Of a stretch of 23,567 nt of DNA, positions 1 through 8,026 are shown piece by piece. This DNA is from JACKBJ01 sp964549495 (GTDB lineage: Bacteria; Chloroflexota; Anaerolineae; Epilineales; Epilineaceae). Position 1 is the stretch's first letter. Each line of letters begins with the position of its first letter. The translations under genes and the position numbers were made by a program. The stretch spans positions 1 through 23,567 of the forward strand of contig CAZJWJ010000086.1 in NCBI GenBank assembly GCA_964549495.1, read 5' to 3'. The notes under the pieces were generated by a model. The model was not told where the DNA came from, did no database searches, and saw only the letters and a list, made by a program, of their open reading frames with translations.

Positions 1-1607
1 TCAACGCCAAGGTCAAGGTCTACTTCCTGGACCGCTCGGGCGACGTGATCACGACCCTGGTGGACTGGATCTGCCCGCGCGGTAGCCAGACCTTCTTCCT
101 GCCGGTGGTCGCGGACCTGCCCGGTGCCTGGGTCGGCTCGATCCGCATCGAGAGCCAGGACTGGTGGACGCCGGGAACGAACCCGGTCCATGCACCGGAC
201 ATCGTCGGCGTCGCGACGCTGATGAAGTACTCGGACGTGGCCCGCACCGAGACGCAGGAGGCCGTGGCCTACAACCTGTTGCCGGAGCACAAGAGCTTCA
301 TCTGGCAGGTGGGCGACGGCGATGGTGGCACCACCTCCGGCGTCGGCCTGATCGCCATCCCGAGCCTGCTCAAGGACCTGGACAATACGGGTACGACCAG
401 CGAGCTGGCGATCATGAACCTGGTCTCCAAGCCCGGCTTCACCGACTTCGCGATCTACATCTACGACCAGAACGGCCTCTTGGACTTCGTCTGCCAGAAG
501 CTGCACGACCGCCAGGTCGAGTACATCGACCTGCAGACCTGGGGCTACGTGAACAACGGCTTCAAGGGCTCGGCCATCATCTCGGCCACCTTCTGGGAGC
601 ACGAGGTCTTCGTCGATCCGGCCACGCTGGAGGATCCGGCAGGCGCTTCGACTCCGCTTCGGATCTCCAGCCGCGAGGCGTCCGACACCGTGGCCCGCGC
701 CAGCCAGCCGGTGCGCATGAGCGGCGATCCTTGCGGCAAGTGCGGCGTGCCCTGCGGCTACATGGACGACGGAACGCCCTATCCGGGCGGTGCCGCCGGG
801 GATCCGGATCCCTCCTGCGGTGGTGGATCGCCGCTCTTCTCGCTGAGCCCCTTGCGGATGAACCGGCTCTTCCCGAGCCGCGTCGAAACGATCGATAGCC
901 CGAACCACGGCGCGATGATGATCACCACGCTCTTCGCCCGCAACAACGGCGGTTCGGTGGGTGGCGGCACCTACTTCGATGTCGAGAACGTCTCGGGCCA
1001 GCCGATCGAGTTGATCTCCTACGACGTCAACAAGGACAGCAGTGGTGACGTCGACGTGTGGTACCGAGAGGGTACGGCCTTCGGTTTCGAGACGACCACC
1101 GCCGGATGGAATCTGATCGGGACCGGATTCGTCACCGATACGGGCATCCTCAACGATCCCGAGCACCTCGATCCCGACGGCACGGTGATCATCCCGCCGG
1201 GCGAGACCTACGGTCTGGCCTTCGCCGGAACCGGCGACTGGGCCTACACCAACGGCGACGGCACCAATCAGCTCTTCAACGACGGCAATCTCGAGCTTCG
1301 TCTCGGCTCGGCCAACAACACCGCCTTCTCGTCGACGCCCTTCAACCCGCGGATTTGGAACGGCACGGTCTACTACGAGTTCGCGACCGGTGGCGGCGAC
1401 GATGGGGGGCCGAGCGGCTTCGTCCGCAACCTGCTGGGGCTGGGCGCGGTCAGCATCGAGCGCACCGGCACGCGCCTGGGTGAGGACGTGCCCGGCGACG
1501 AGGCCGCGGCTTCGCGGGGCATCCCCTTCGAGCGCAACAGCGATCTCGAGGTCTGCCTCGGTCACTTCCTGCCGATCTGCCCGGGCCAGCCGGCGACGAC
1601 TCCATAG
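1..1607 (+). CDS. Secreted/surface beta-rich protein, 3' part (5' end outside window)
   Basis: The reading frame is open from base 3 and runs about 534 codons to a TAG at 1605-1607, so the true start lies left of the window. No enzyme motif is visible. The visible part has two regions. The first, roughly the first 200 residues, is rich in beta-type sequence and aromatic residues. A Cys/Gly-rich linker follows (CGKCGVPCGY, then a CGGG stretch). The second, about residues 290-470, begins near MMITTLFARNNGG and ends in PRIWNGTVYYEF. From memory its pattern (TTLFA.NNG..G..FDV, then YxxG...GFE...W.L.G, then IPPGETYGLAF, then P.IWNGTVYY) recalls a beta-sandwich module seen in secreted proteins of Bacteroidetes and other phyla; I cannot name a Pfam family. 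The protein lacks the LPxLV-type tail found on neighbouring exported proteins. An extracellular role is inference. Confidence 0.7.
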   Translation, partial: NAKVKVYFLDRSGDVITTLVDWICPRGSQTFFLPVVADLPGAWVGSIRIESQDWWTPGTNPVHAPDIVGVATLMKYSDVARTETQEAVAYNLLPEHKSFIWQVGDGDGGTTSGVGLIAIPSLLKDLDNTGTTSELAIMNLVSKPGFTDFAIYIYDQNGLLDFVCQKLHDRQVEYIDLQTWGYVNNGFKGSAIISATFWEHEVFVDPATLEDPAGASTPLRISSREASDTVARASQPVRMSGDPCGKCGVPCGYMDDGTPYPGGAAGDPDPSCGGGSPLFSLSPLRMNRLFPSRVETIDSPNHGAMMITTLFARNNGGSVGGGTYFDVENVSGQPIELISYDVNKDSSGDVDVWYREGTAFGFETTTAGWNLIGTGFVTDTGILNDPEHLDPDGTVIIPPGETYGLAFAGTGDWAYTNGDGTNQLFNDGNLELRLGSANNTAFSSTPFNPRIWNGTVYYEFATGGGDDGGPSGFVRNLLGLGAVSIERTGTRLGEDVPGDEAAASRGIPFERNSDLEVCLGHFLPICPGQPATTP

Positions 1608-1659
1608 ACCGACGCGTGCGGTCCGTAGCCTTGTGACCGCATTGCCCGGCTTCCAGTGT

Positions 1660-1695
1660 CCGACCGGCCCCTCGCGATCGCGAGGGGCCGGTCGG
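1660..1695. terminator. Perfect palindrome between convergent genes, possible bidirectional terminator
   Basis: A perfect inverted repeat with 18-base arms and no spacer is centred on CGCGATCGCG between 1677 and 1678. It lies 52 bases after the stop of the left-edge gene and 88 bases beyond the stop of the convergent S8 protease gene. It would form a very GC-rich hairpin on either transcript. No U-tract follows on either strand, so it is not a classical intrinsic terminator; position and symmetry are the evidence for a shared transcription end. Confidence 0.5.
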
Positions 1696-1783
1696 CGCTG
1701 ATCGGTCTTCGGGCTAGGGGTCTCGGAAGTCGACGATCCATGCCCCCAAGGCCTCGATCGCGGGCCGCGATGGGCAGGTCCGG

Positions 1784-4700
1784 TCAGCGAAAGCTCGTCG
1801 GAATGAAGAGACGGTTCGGTCCGGTGACCTCGATCGAGAGCGATCCGACATAGCTGTGGCCGGTGGCGCTGATGCCTTCGGCACGCAGGGTGTAGCGCCC
1901 GGCTTGCATCCAACTGTCCGAGAGCGACCCTGCGTCCGTGCTCGCGAAGGCCCGACCGTCACCCCGATCCCAGCGCCACCTCACGATCCGGACGCCATCG
2001 GCCAGGCTGGGCTCGGCCCGGAAGTTTGCGGGCTCACCGGTCCGGAGCGTCGCGGGGCCGTTGATCTCGATCCGCGTGCCATCGGGCTCGGTCGCCCAGG
2101 CATGCGCCGCTGCCAATAGCTCGGCGCGACTCGTGTGACCGGGTTGGGGCGCGACCGACTCGATCGCGAAGCCGGCGAACAGCGCGCCCCACGGGATGTG
2201 TTCGGCCCGCTCGGCTTGCTCGAGGGTGGCGTCGGCACTCACGCCGGTCATGACCGCACCCTGTCCCGGCAACTCGAGGTAGGCTCGCATGTAGGGCAGG
2301 ATCCGATCGACGACCAGCGGCGCCGCCAGTCCCAGGTCGGGTGCCAGCCCTCCGTCCTCGGTGGTGGTCCGCAGGGCGGCCAAGGGCCGGCCCAGGTCCA
2401 CCAGGTCGCCATTGCCCGCGTGATCCCCGCCGGGTTCGCTGGCCAGGGCGACGGGCCGGTCGAAGATCCGCAGCGGACGCAGCGAGCGGCCGTCGGCCGC
2501 CAGGTCGTGGTCGTCTTCGGTGCGCTCGAATCCCGCGAAGTAGCGGCTCAGCAGGTACATCGCACCCTGATTCTGCAGGCCCAGCAGCTGGCTGGCCTGC
2601 GGCTCGTGACGCCAGGCGTATCCGCTGACCAGGAGCCGACCACCGCCCAGCAGGTACATCTGCAGGCTGGTCATGCCGCGCTCCATCCGGTCCAGCGGCG
2701 CGTCGCCGTCACCGGCGGCCAAGATGACCAGGTCGTAGCCTTGGAGGACCGACAAGGGAGGCCCGTTGTCCTCGGCGCCATCCGCCACGGTCCACACTTC
2801 ATGGCTCAGGCCGGCCGCGTCCAGGGCCGAGCGCCAGTGCACCAGGTAGTCCGGACCATCCTCGAAGCCGCCTCCGCCCGGCAGGCCGGGGATGCCCGGG
2901 ATCGCGCCCCCGCCCGGCGCGCTCCGGCGCCGCAGATCGAGCAGCAGCACGTCCTTACGATCGCCCGGGATCTCCAGCCGGTAGCGCAGTCGCAGGCCCG
3001 TGCCGGCCCCGGCTGCCTCGGCCTCCTCGAAGACGATCCAGCCATCGTAGACCCCGGGCACGAGGCCTTCGGTTCGGCTGCGCAGCTGCAGCTCGGCCTC
3101 GCCGCTGGCCGCCAGCGAGACGCGCTGGGCCGGGGCGATCGCGAAGACCTTGCGGTCCGCCATCGCCCCGACGCCGGGCTCCTCGCGCAGTGCGTAGGAG
3201 ATGCCCGAGTCGGCATCGCCGCGTACATCGCGCAGCCGCAAGTCGATCGTCAGCTCGTCACCGGCCGCCGTGCGCAGGTCGACCGCCGGCGGCAGGATCA
3301 GCAGGCCGGGGTCGACGGCGCGCGCCAGATCCAGCCGGCCGGCGCCTTGCACCCTCGCAGGCGCCAGCTCGGATTCGACGGTGACGCTGGGCGCGCTGGT
3401 GACCATCAAGGCCGACTTGATCTCCTCCGGTCCCCAGTCGGGGTGGGCTTGGCCCAGGACGGCCGCCGCGCCGGCCACGTGCGGGCTGGACATGCTGGTG
3501 CCGCTGGCCAGGGCGTAACCCTCCGGCGCACCCTCGGCATCGGTGCTGGCCGATACGATGTCGGTGCCCGGCGCGCTCAGGTCGGGCTTGAGCGCGCCCA
3601 GGCCGCTCTCGTTCCAGGGGCCGCGCGGCGCCGGGCCCTGGCTGCTGGTCGGGTTGGCCGCGTCGACCAGCTCCGGCGCCATGCTGGCCAGCGGCGTGCC
3701 GTCCAGGCGCAGCCTCAGCTGGCCCGGGTTCTCGTCGGCCCAATCGGCCAGAGCCATGGCATCCGGCCCGGTGATGATGGAGACGATGGGGAACTTGACC
3801 GCCAGGCCCAGCTGCTCGAAGAAGGGCGCGACCTGATCGAGCAGGCCCAGCAGCCCGACCAGGGTGGTCGGGTCGCCCTCGGGCGCGTAGAAGACGATGC
3901 TCTCGACCGCGGGCTGGGGCGTGGCGGCGTTGGCCACGCCGGCCAGGAGCAGCTTGGTCAGCCAGCCCAGCTCGTCGGGCAGCTCCACCGGCAGCTCGAA
4001 GCCGGGGATGGGACAGCTGCCGGACATGGGCTCGAGCACCACCTTGCCGGCCGCGCCGAAGGCCAGGCCCAGCGGGTTGCAGAAGTCCGCCAAGCGCGCG
4101 GCCGGCTTCTCGATCACGGAGAAGTCGGCGCCGAAGGCCTCGTAAGCCGTCGGATGCGATTCCAGCTCGGCCGGCAGACCCTCGCCCGAGGCGGTCAGGC
4201 GCCAGTCGAAGCCGCGCCCGGTCTGGCTGTTGGCCACCGTGATCACCCGCGGGCTCATCTGATGCGGTCCGCCCAGGCTGGCCTCGCCGGTGCTGCCGGC
4301 GTTGCCGGCGGCCGCCACCACCACCACGCCGGCATCGATGGCCGCCTCGAAGGCCCGCGCCACCGGATGCTCGCCCGGCGGCAAGAGGTTCATCGCCGCC
4401 GTGCCCCAGGAGTTGTTGATCACGTCGGCGCCGTCGGCCACCGCGTCCTCGATCATCGCCAGGATCTCCGGCGTGTAGGCATTGTTGAACTTATAGGCCA
4501 TCAAGTAAGCGCCCGGCGCCACGCCCGAGAGCTCGAGCCCGCCCGAGCTGGAGCCCGGTGCGCCCAGCGTCAGGCGGCCGGCGGCCGTGCCGGCCACGTG
4601 CGCGCCATGGAAGCCGCCGGGCCCATCGGCCAGGGGCGTGTACTGCTCGCGCGGGTCGGTCTCCGAGGCCGGATCGACCAGCTCGGGATTGACGTAGGCT

Positions 4701-5518
4701 CGGGCCACGATGACCTTGGCGTTGGTGTACTGCTCTCGCTGCGCCGGCTCGTAGTCCAGCACCCGCTCGCCGATGCGCAGGCTCGATCGCGGAAAGCCCT
4801 CGGGCGCTTCGAAGCCCTCCGGGTCGAAGAAGGGATGTGCGGCGGTGATGCCGCTGTCGATGACCGCGATGCGCTGCCCGCGCCCGGCCTCGGTCCGGCC
4901 GCCGATCGCCGGGTGCGCCCAGGCCCCCGGCGCGCCGATGAGGGGCAGGCTGGCGTCCATCAGCGGAACCACCTGCTCGGCCGGCGTGATCGATCGCAGG
5001 CCTGGCAGCGTGCGCACGGCCTCGAGCTGCCCGGACTCGAGCCGCAGCGCGATGCCGTTGAAGGCCAGACGGTAGTGGTAGTCGGCGCGGGCACCGGGCG
5101 CCACCGCGGCCAGCGCGTCGAGGAAGGCTGCCCGACGCTCGGCGAGATGGTCGGCGTAGGCGCGGACGGGAGCGGAATCGACCGCGATTCGGCCCCGATC
5201 GTCCAGCAGGCCCGACTTCCTTCCCGCCTCGAGCCCGACCGCCTTCGGCGCCGTGGCCGGCAAGCCCGCCCGGCCCCCGCGGTAGGCCAAGATGGGGGGA
5301 TCGACCAACTCGACGATGTAGCGCTCCGTCGAGATCCCGTCTCCGACTCGAACAGCGAGCGGGTCGGCACCCGGCTCTGCGATCGGCGCCTCGACTGCGG
5401 AGCGAGCCCTGTTCTCGGATGCGTCGGCCGGATCGAGGGTGCCGGCTGCGGCGGGAAGCAGCCAGAGCAAAGCCAACGCGATGCCGCGAGCGATCGGAAC
5501 GAGCCAAGTACGTGACAT
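1784..5518 (-). CDS. Exported S8 (subtilisin-like) serine protease with PA-like insert and PKD-like C-terminus
   Basis: A 1244-residue subtilase. An AGGAGG lies 6 bases before the ATG. Residues 1-26 form a signal peptide (WLVPIARGIALALLWLLPAAAG), followed by an I9-like propeptide region (about 65-185). The catalytic triad reads D221 (AVIDSG), H304 (HGAHVAG, the usual Thr being Ala) and S675 (GTSMSSPHVAG); the oxyanion Asn is N406 (AAGN). About 270 residues separate N406 from S675, far more than in subtilisin. This insert holds a PA-domain-like stretch (about 460-610) with C480 and C502. Downstream are a beta-rich region (740-850), a ThuA/glutamine-amidotransferase-like alpha/beta region (856-1140) with a Gly/Pro-rich loop, and a PKD-like domain (1150-1232). 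The protein ends in RLFIPTSFR, a weaker version of the tails on the other exported proteins here. The likely role is extracellular or cell-surface proteolysis; the substrate is unknown. Confidence 0.92.
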   Translation of the reverse strand: MSRTWLVPIARGIALALLWLLPAAAGTLDPADASENRARSAVEAPIAEPGADPLAVRVGDGISTERYIVELVDPPILAYRGGRAGLPATAPKAVGLEAGRKSGLLDDRGRIAVDSAPVRAYADHLAERRAAFLDALAAVAPGARADYHYRLAFNGIALRLESGQLEAVRTLPGLRSITPAEQVVPLMDASLPLIGAPGAWAHPAIGGRTEAGRGQRIAVIDSGITAAHPFFDPEGFEAPEGFPRSSLRIGERVLDYEPAQREQYTNAKVIVARAYVNPELVDPASETDPREQYTPLADGPGGFHGAHVAGTAAGRLTLGAPGSSSGGLELSGVAPGAYLMAYKFNNAYTPEILAMIEDAVADGADVINNSWGTAAMNLLPPGEHPVARAFEAAIDAGVVVVAAAGNAGSTGEASLGGPHQMSPRVITVANSQTGRGFDWRLTASGEGLPAELESHPTAYEAFGADFSVIEKPAARLADFCNPLGLAFGAAGKVVLEPMSGSCPIPGFELPVELPDELGWLTKLLLAGVANAATPQPAVESIVFYAPEGDPTTLVGLLGLLDQVAPFFEQLGLAVKFPIVSIITGPDAMALADWADENPGQLRLRLDGTPLASMAPELVDAANPTSSQGPAPRGPWNESGLGALKPDLSAPGTDIVSASTDAEGAPEGYALASGTSMSSPHVAGAAAVLGQAHPDWGPEEIKSALMVTSAPSVTVESELAPARVQGAGRLDLARAVDPGLLILPPAVDLRTAAGDELTIDLRLRDVRGDADSGISYALREEPGVGAMADRKVFAIAPAQRVSLAASGEAELQLRSRTEGLVPGVYDGWIVFEEAEAAGAGTGLRLRYRLEIPGDRKDVLLLDLRRRSAPGGGAIPGIPGLPGGGGFEDGPDYLVHWRSALDAAGLSHEVWTVADGAEDNGPPLSVLQGYDLVILAAGDGDAPLDRMERGMTSLQMYLLGGGRLLVSGYAWRHEPQASQLLGLQNQGAMYLLSRYFAGFERTEDDHDLAADGRSLRPLRIFDRPVALASEPGGDHAGNGDLVDLGRPLAALRTTTEDGGLAPDLGLAAPLVVDRILPYMRAYLELPGQGAVMTGVSADATLEQAERAEHIPWGALFAGFAIESVAPQPGHTSRAELLAAAHAWATEPDGTRIEINGPATLRTGEPANFRAEPSLADGVRIVRWRWDRGDGRAFASTDAGSLSDSWMQAGRYTLRAEGISATGHSYVGSLSIEVTGPNRLFIPTSFR

Positions 5519-5630
5519 GCAGGTCCTCCTGCGGGGAATGGCGAGCGAGACAAATGGAGCTTGATCCTACCATCTTCCAGCTCGAGGCGTGGTCCACCGG
5601 TCGCGTGTTGGTCGAATCCGCAGGGGAATG

Positions 5631-6776
5631 ATGACGATTGACCGCGCGGCCGGCCTCGGGCAGCATAGCGACATGCGAGAACTCGAGGCGAAGGCGCCGG
5701 CCGAGCGCCGTGACGAGCCGTCCGTCGCGGTCGGGCTCAACGCCGTCATCATCACCGTGCAGCGCGAGGTGCCCCGCGTCCTGACGGTGGATCTGGGCAC
5801 CGAGACAGCCTTGCCCTTCGGCCCCTTGGACCCTCGCGAGGACGTGACCCTGGAACGCGCGCTCCTGCGCTGGGTGCGCGAACAGACCGGCCTGGAGCTC
5901 GACTGGGTCGAGCAGCTCTATACCTTCGGGGACCAGCACCGCAACCCGCGCGAATTGACCGGCGGTCCGCGCATCGTTTCGGTGGCCTATCTGGTGCTGG
6001 TCGAGGCCGGACGCCGCCCCAGCAGCCCCGGCGCCCGCTGGAGCGATGGCTACGCCTTCTTCCCCTGGGAGGATTGGCGCCAGGGGCGGCCGGCGATCAT
6101 CGACGACTGCATCCTGCCGGTCCTGGAGCGCTGGTGCGCTGCCGGCGACGATGCCGAGCACCGACGCCGGCGCGAACGGGTGGACATCGCCTTCGGCCGC
6201 GGCGACATGGACTGGGACGGCGACCGCGTGCTCGACCGCTACGAGCTGCTCTACGAGGTCGGCCTGGTAGAAGAGAGCCACCGCGATGCCGGGCAAAGCC
6301 GAGCGGCGGGCGTCGAGCCGCGCTACCCGCCCTGGTTGCCGGACGACCAGCGGCCCGGTCTCGCCCGAGCGTTGCCGGATGCCGGGGCCCGGGAGTCCCC
6401 CGACCCTGACGCAGGTTCGTTGGGCGGCTCCCATCCGGCGCTGGGTCAGCCGATGGCCCACGACCATCGGCGCATCCTAGCTACGGCTCTGGGGCGACTG
6501 CGGGGCAAGATCCGGTACCGGCCAGTGGTCTTCGAGCTCTTGCGCCCCACCTTCACCCTGCTGGAGTTGCAACGGGTCGTCGAGTCCCTTTCCGGGCTGC
6601 GCCTGCACAAGGGTAACTTTCGTCGCCTGGTCGAGAAGGGCCGGCTGGTCGAAGGCACCGGCACCTACGCCCGAACCGGCGGGCGGCCGGCCGAACGCTT
6701 CCGCTTTCGGCGCGAGGTACTGCGCGAGCGCCGCGCACCGGGCGTCGGTCTGCCCGGTGGACGACGCGCGCGATGA
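5631..6776 (+). CDS. Nudix plus winged-helix transcriptional regulator of NAD synthesis (NrtR/NadQ type)
   Basis: A 381-residue protein with an N-terminal Nudix-like domain (about 32-170) and a C-terminal winged-helix region (about 279-365). The C-terminal signature GRLRGKIRYRPVVFELL, FTLLELQ, HKGNFRRLVEKG and GRPAERFRFR is that of COG4111-like, NrtR/NadQ-type regulators. In known NrtR proteins the Nudix domain senses NAD-related metabolites such as ADP-ribose and the helix-turn-helix represses NAD genes. The Nudix box is degenerate: it reads RWVREQTGL, and two of the acidic positions are Trp and Gln, which fits a sensor rather than a hydrolase. A Pro/Gly-rich segment (about 220-275) is probably a disordered insert. 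nadA starts 190 bases downstream behind two palindromic operators, the likely target. The start is uncertain: GTG 5589, ATG 5628 and ATG 5673 are also in frame. ATG 5631 was chosen for the AGGGG just upstream. Confidence 0.85.
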   Translation: MTIDRAAGLGQHSDMRELEAKAPAERRDEPSVAVGLNAVIITVQREVPRVLTVDLGTETALPFGPLDPREDVTLERALLRWVREQTGLELDWVEQLYTFGDQHRNPRELTGGPRIVSVAYLVLVEAGRRPSSPGARWSDGYAFFPWEDWRQGRPAIIDDCILPVLERWCAAGDDAEHRRRRERVDIAFGRGDMDWDGDRVLDRYELLYEVGLVEESHRDAGQSRAAGVEPRYPPWLPDDQRPGLARALPDAGARESPDPDAGSLGGSHPALGQPMAHDHRRILATALGRLRGKIRYRPVVFELLRPTFTLLELQRVVESLSGLRLHKGNFRRLVEKGRLVEGTGTYARTGGRPAERFRFRREVLRERRAPGVGLPGGRRAR

Positions 6777-6825
6777 GCCCCCTCTGGCCAGGCCTGACCG
6801 CTGGCTGACGGCTGGTCGCATGCGC

Positions 6826-6854
6826 TTGACAGGGCCAGGGGCCCAGCCTATACT
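6826..6854 (+). promoter_or_regulatory. nadABC promoter, sigma-70 type
   Basis: The -35 is TTGACA (6826-6831) and the -10 is TATACT (6849-6854), separated by 17 bases: a consensus -35, a 5/6 -10 and optimal spacing. The predicted transcription start is about 6861, inside the first operator. It lies in the gap between the regulator gene and nadA, with the nadA ATG about 105 bases downstream. Confidence 0.8.
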
Positions 6855-6856
6855 CC

Positions 6857-6877
6857 TAATGCTCACATTGAGAATTA
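6857..6877. promoter_or_regulatory. Operator 1: inverted repeat over the nadA transcription start
   Basis: A 21-bp palindrome, TAATGCTCA-N3-TGAGAATTA, whose 9-base half-sites match at 8 of 9 positions. It begins 3 bases after the -10 hexamer and covers the predicted start, a classical position for repression. The same motif recurs at 6927-6947. Assignment to the adjacent NrtR/NadQ-type regulator is inference from proximity and pathway. Confidence 0.75.
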
Positions 6878-6926
6878 CGCGTCGAGCCACCTGAGCCTGC
6901 ACCAGGCTCTCTTTTTCTGGCGGCCG

Positions 6927-6947
6927 TTATACTCAAATTGAGCATTA
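6927..6947. promoter_or_regulatory. Operator 2: second copy of the palindrome in the nadA leader
   Basis: The second 21-bp palindrome is TTATACTCA-N3-TGAGCATTA, with half-sites matching at 7 of 9 positions. Its right half-site is the exact inverse of the left half-site of operator 1. Its centre is 70 bp from that of operator 1, and it ends 7 bases before the Shine-Dalgarno. A second site downstream of the start suggests looping or an elongation block (inference). Confidence 0.72.
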
Positions 6948-6966
6948 ACGACAAGGAGAGATACCT

Positions 6967-8007
6967 ATGCCTACCGCCGATCCCGCGGTTCTAGACCGAA
7001 CCGCTCCCGCCTATACGCCCGAGGTGGCCCGCGCCACCGATGCCGTCCGCCAGCGCCTGCGCGGCGTGGTGCCGGAGATCGAGTGGCCGGTGCACGCGCC
7101 CTACATCGAGGCCATCAACCGCCTCAAGCGCGAGCGCAACGCCATCATCCTGGGTCACAACTACATGACGCCCGAGATCTTCCACGGCGTCTCCGACCTG
7201 ACCGGCGACTCGCTGGCCTTGGCCAACATGGCCGCCGAGACCGATGCCGACGTGATCGTCCTGGCCGGGGTGCACTTCATGGCCGAGACGGCCAAGCTGA
7301 TGAACCCCGAGAAGACCGTGCTCATCCCGGATCTGGGGGCCGGCTGCTCGCTGTCGGAGTCGATTACGGCCGAGGACGTGCGCCGGCTGCGCGCCCAGCA
7401 TCCCGGCGTGCCGGTGGTCACCTACGTCAACACCTCGGCCGAGGTCAAGGCCGAGACCGACGTCTGCTGCACCTCGGCCAATGCGGTGCAGGTGGTCGAG
7501 TCACTGGGCACCGACCGCGTGATCTTCCTGCCGGACGCCTACCTGGGCCGCTACGTGGCCACCCAGACCGAGGTCGAGGTCATCCTCTGGGACGGCACCT
7601 GCATCGTGCACGAGCGCTTCACCGGTCAGGAGCTGCGCGACATGCGCCAGGCCCATCCCGGCCTGTCGATCATCGCCCATCCGGAATGTCCGCCCGAGGT
7701 GCTCGACGAGGCCGACTTCGTGGGCTCGACCTCCGGCATGATCCACTTCGTCGGAGAGCATCGGCCCGAGCGGGTGATGATGGTCACCGAATGCTCGATG
7801 AGCGACAACGTGGCCGTCGAGTATCCCAGCGTCGACTTCATCCGCCCCTGCAACCTCTGCCCCTACATGAAGAAGATCACCCTGCCGGCCATCTACCACA
7901 GCCTGCTCACCATGCAGCACCCGGTCGAGATCGATCCCGCGGTGGCGGATCGCGCCCGGCGCGCGGTCCAGCGCATGATCGACGTCGGCCGCGACCCGCA
8001 GAACTAG
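6967..8007 (+). CDS. nadA: Quinolinate synthase NadA
   Basis: A 346-residue [4Fe-4S] enzyme that condenses iminoaspartate with dihydroxyacetone phosphate to give quinolinate, the second step of de novo NAD synthesis in the cytoplasm. Recognisable segments are AIILGHNYMTPEI (59-71), GDSLALANMA (80-89), VLAGVHFMAETAKLMNPEK (98-116), DLGAGCSL (122-129) and RPCNLCPYMKKI (293-304). The cluster ligands are probably C127, C241 (HPEC) and C298 (or C295), matching the three conserved Cys of the family. Length is typical. A Shine-Dalgarno AAGGAGAG lies just upstream, with GGAG 8 bases before the ATG. It is the first gene of a nadABC operon, 19 bases ahead of nadB, and is probably repressed through the two palindromes upstream. 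Confidence 0.97.
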   Translation: MPTADPAVLDRTAPAYTPEVARATDAVRQRLRGVVPEIEWPVHAPYIEAINRLKRERNAIILGHNYMTPEIFHGVSDLTGDSLALANMAAETDADVIVLAGVHFMAETAKLMNPEKTVLIPDLGAGCSLSESITAEDVRRLRAQHPGVPVVTYVNTSAEVKAETDVCCTSANAVQVVESLGTDRVIFLPDAYLGRYVATQTEVEVILWDGTCIVHERFTGQELRDMRQAHPGLSIIAHPECPPEVLDEADFVGSTSGMIHFVGEHRPERVMMVTECSMSDNVAVEYPSVDFIRPCNLCPYMKKITLPAIYHSLLTMQHPVEIDPAVADRARRAVQRMIDVGRDPQN

Positions 8008-8026
8008 CCGACCTTAGGCCTGCGGC

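Noticed and set aside
2135..5515. Very long open frame antisense to the S8 protease
   Set aside because: No ribosome-binding site, composition dominated by Arg, Gly, Gln and Ala, and no recognisable motif. It mirrors the protease, which has all its catalytic motifs on the other strand.
4491..6467. Minus-strand frame spanning the regulator gene and the 5' end of the protease gene
   Set aside because: It crosses the divergent intergenic region and two genes with clear family motifs; its translation has no recognisable domain.
6929..6934. TATACT in operator 2 as the -10 of a second nadA promoter
   Set aside because: No matching -35 lies 16-18 bases upstream, and the hexamer is explained as part of the palindromic operator.
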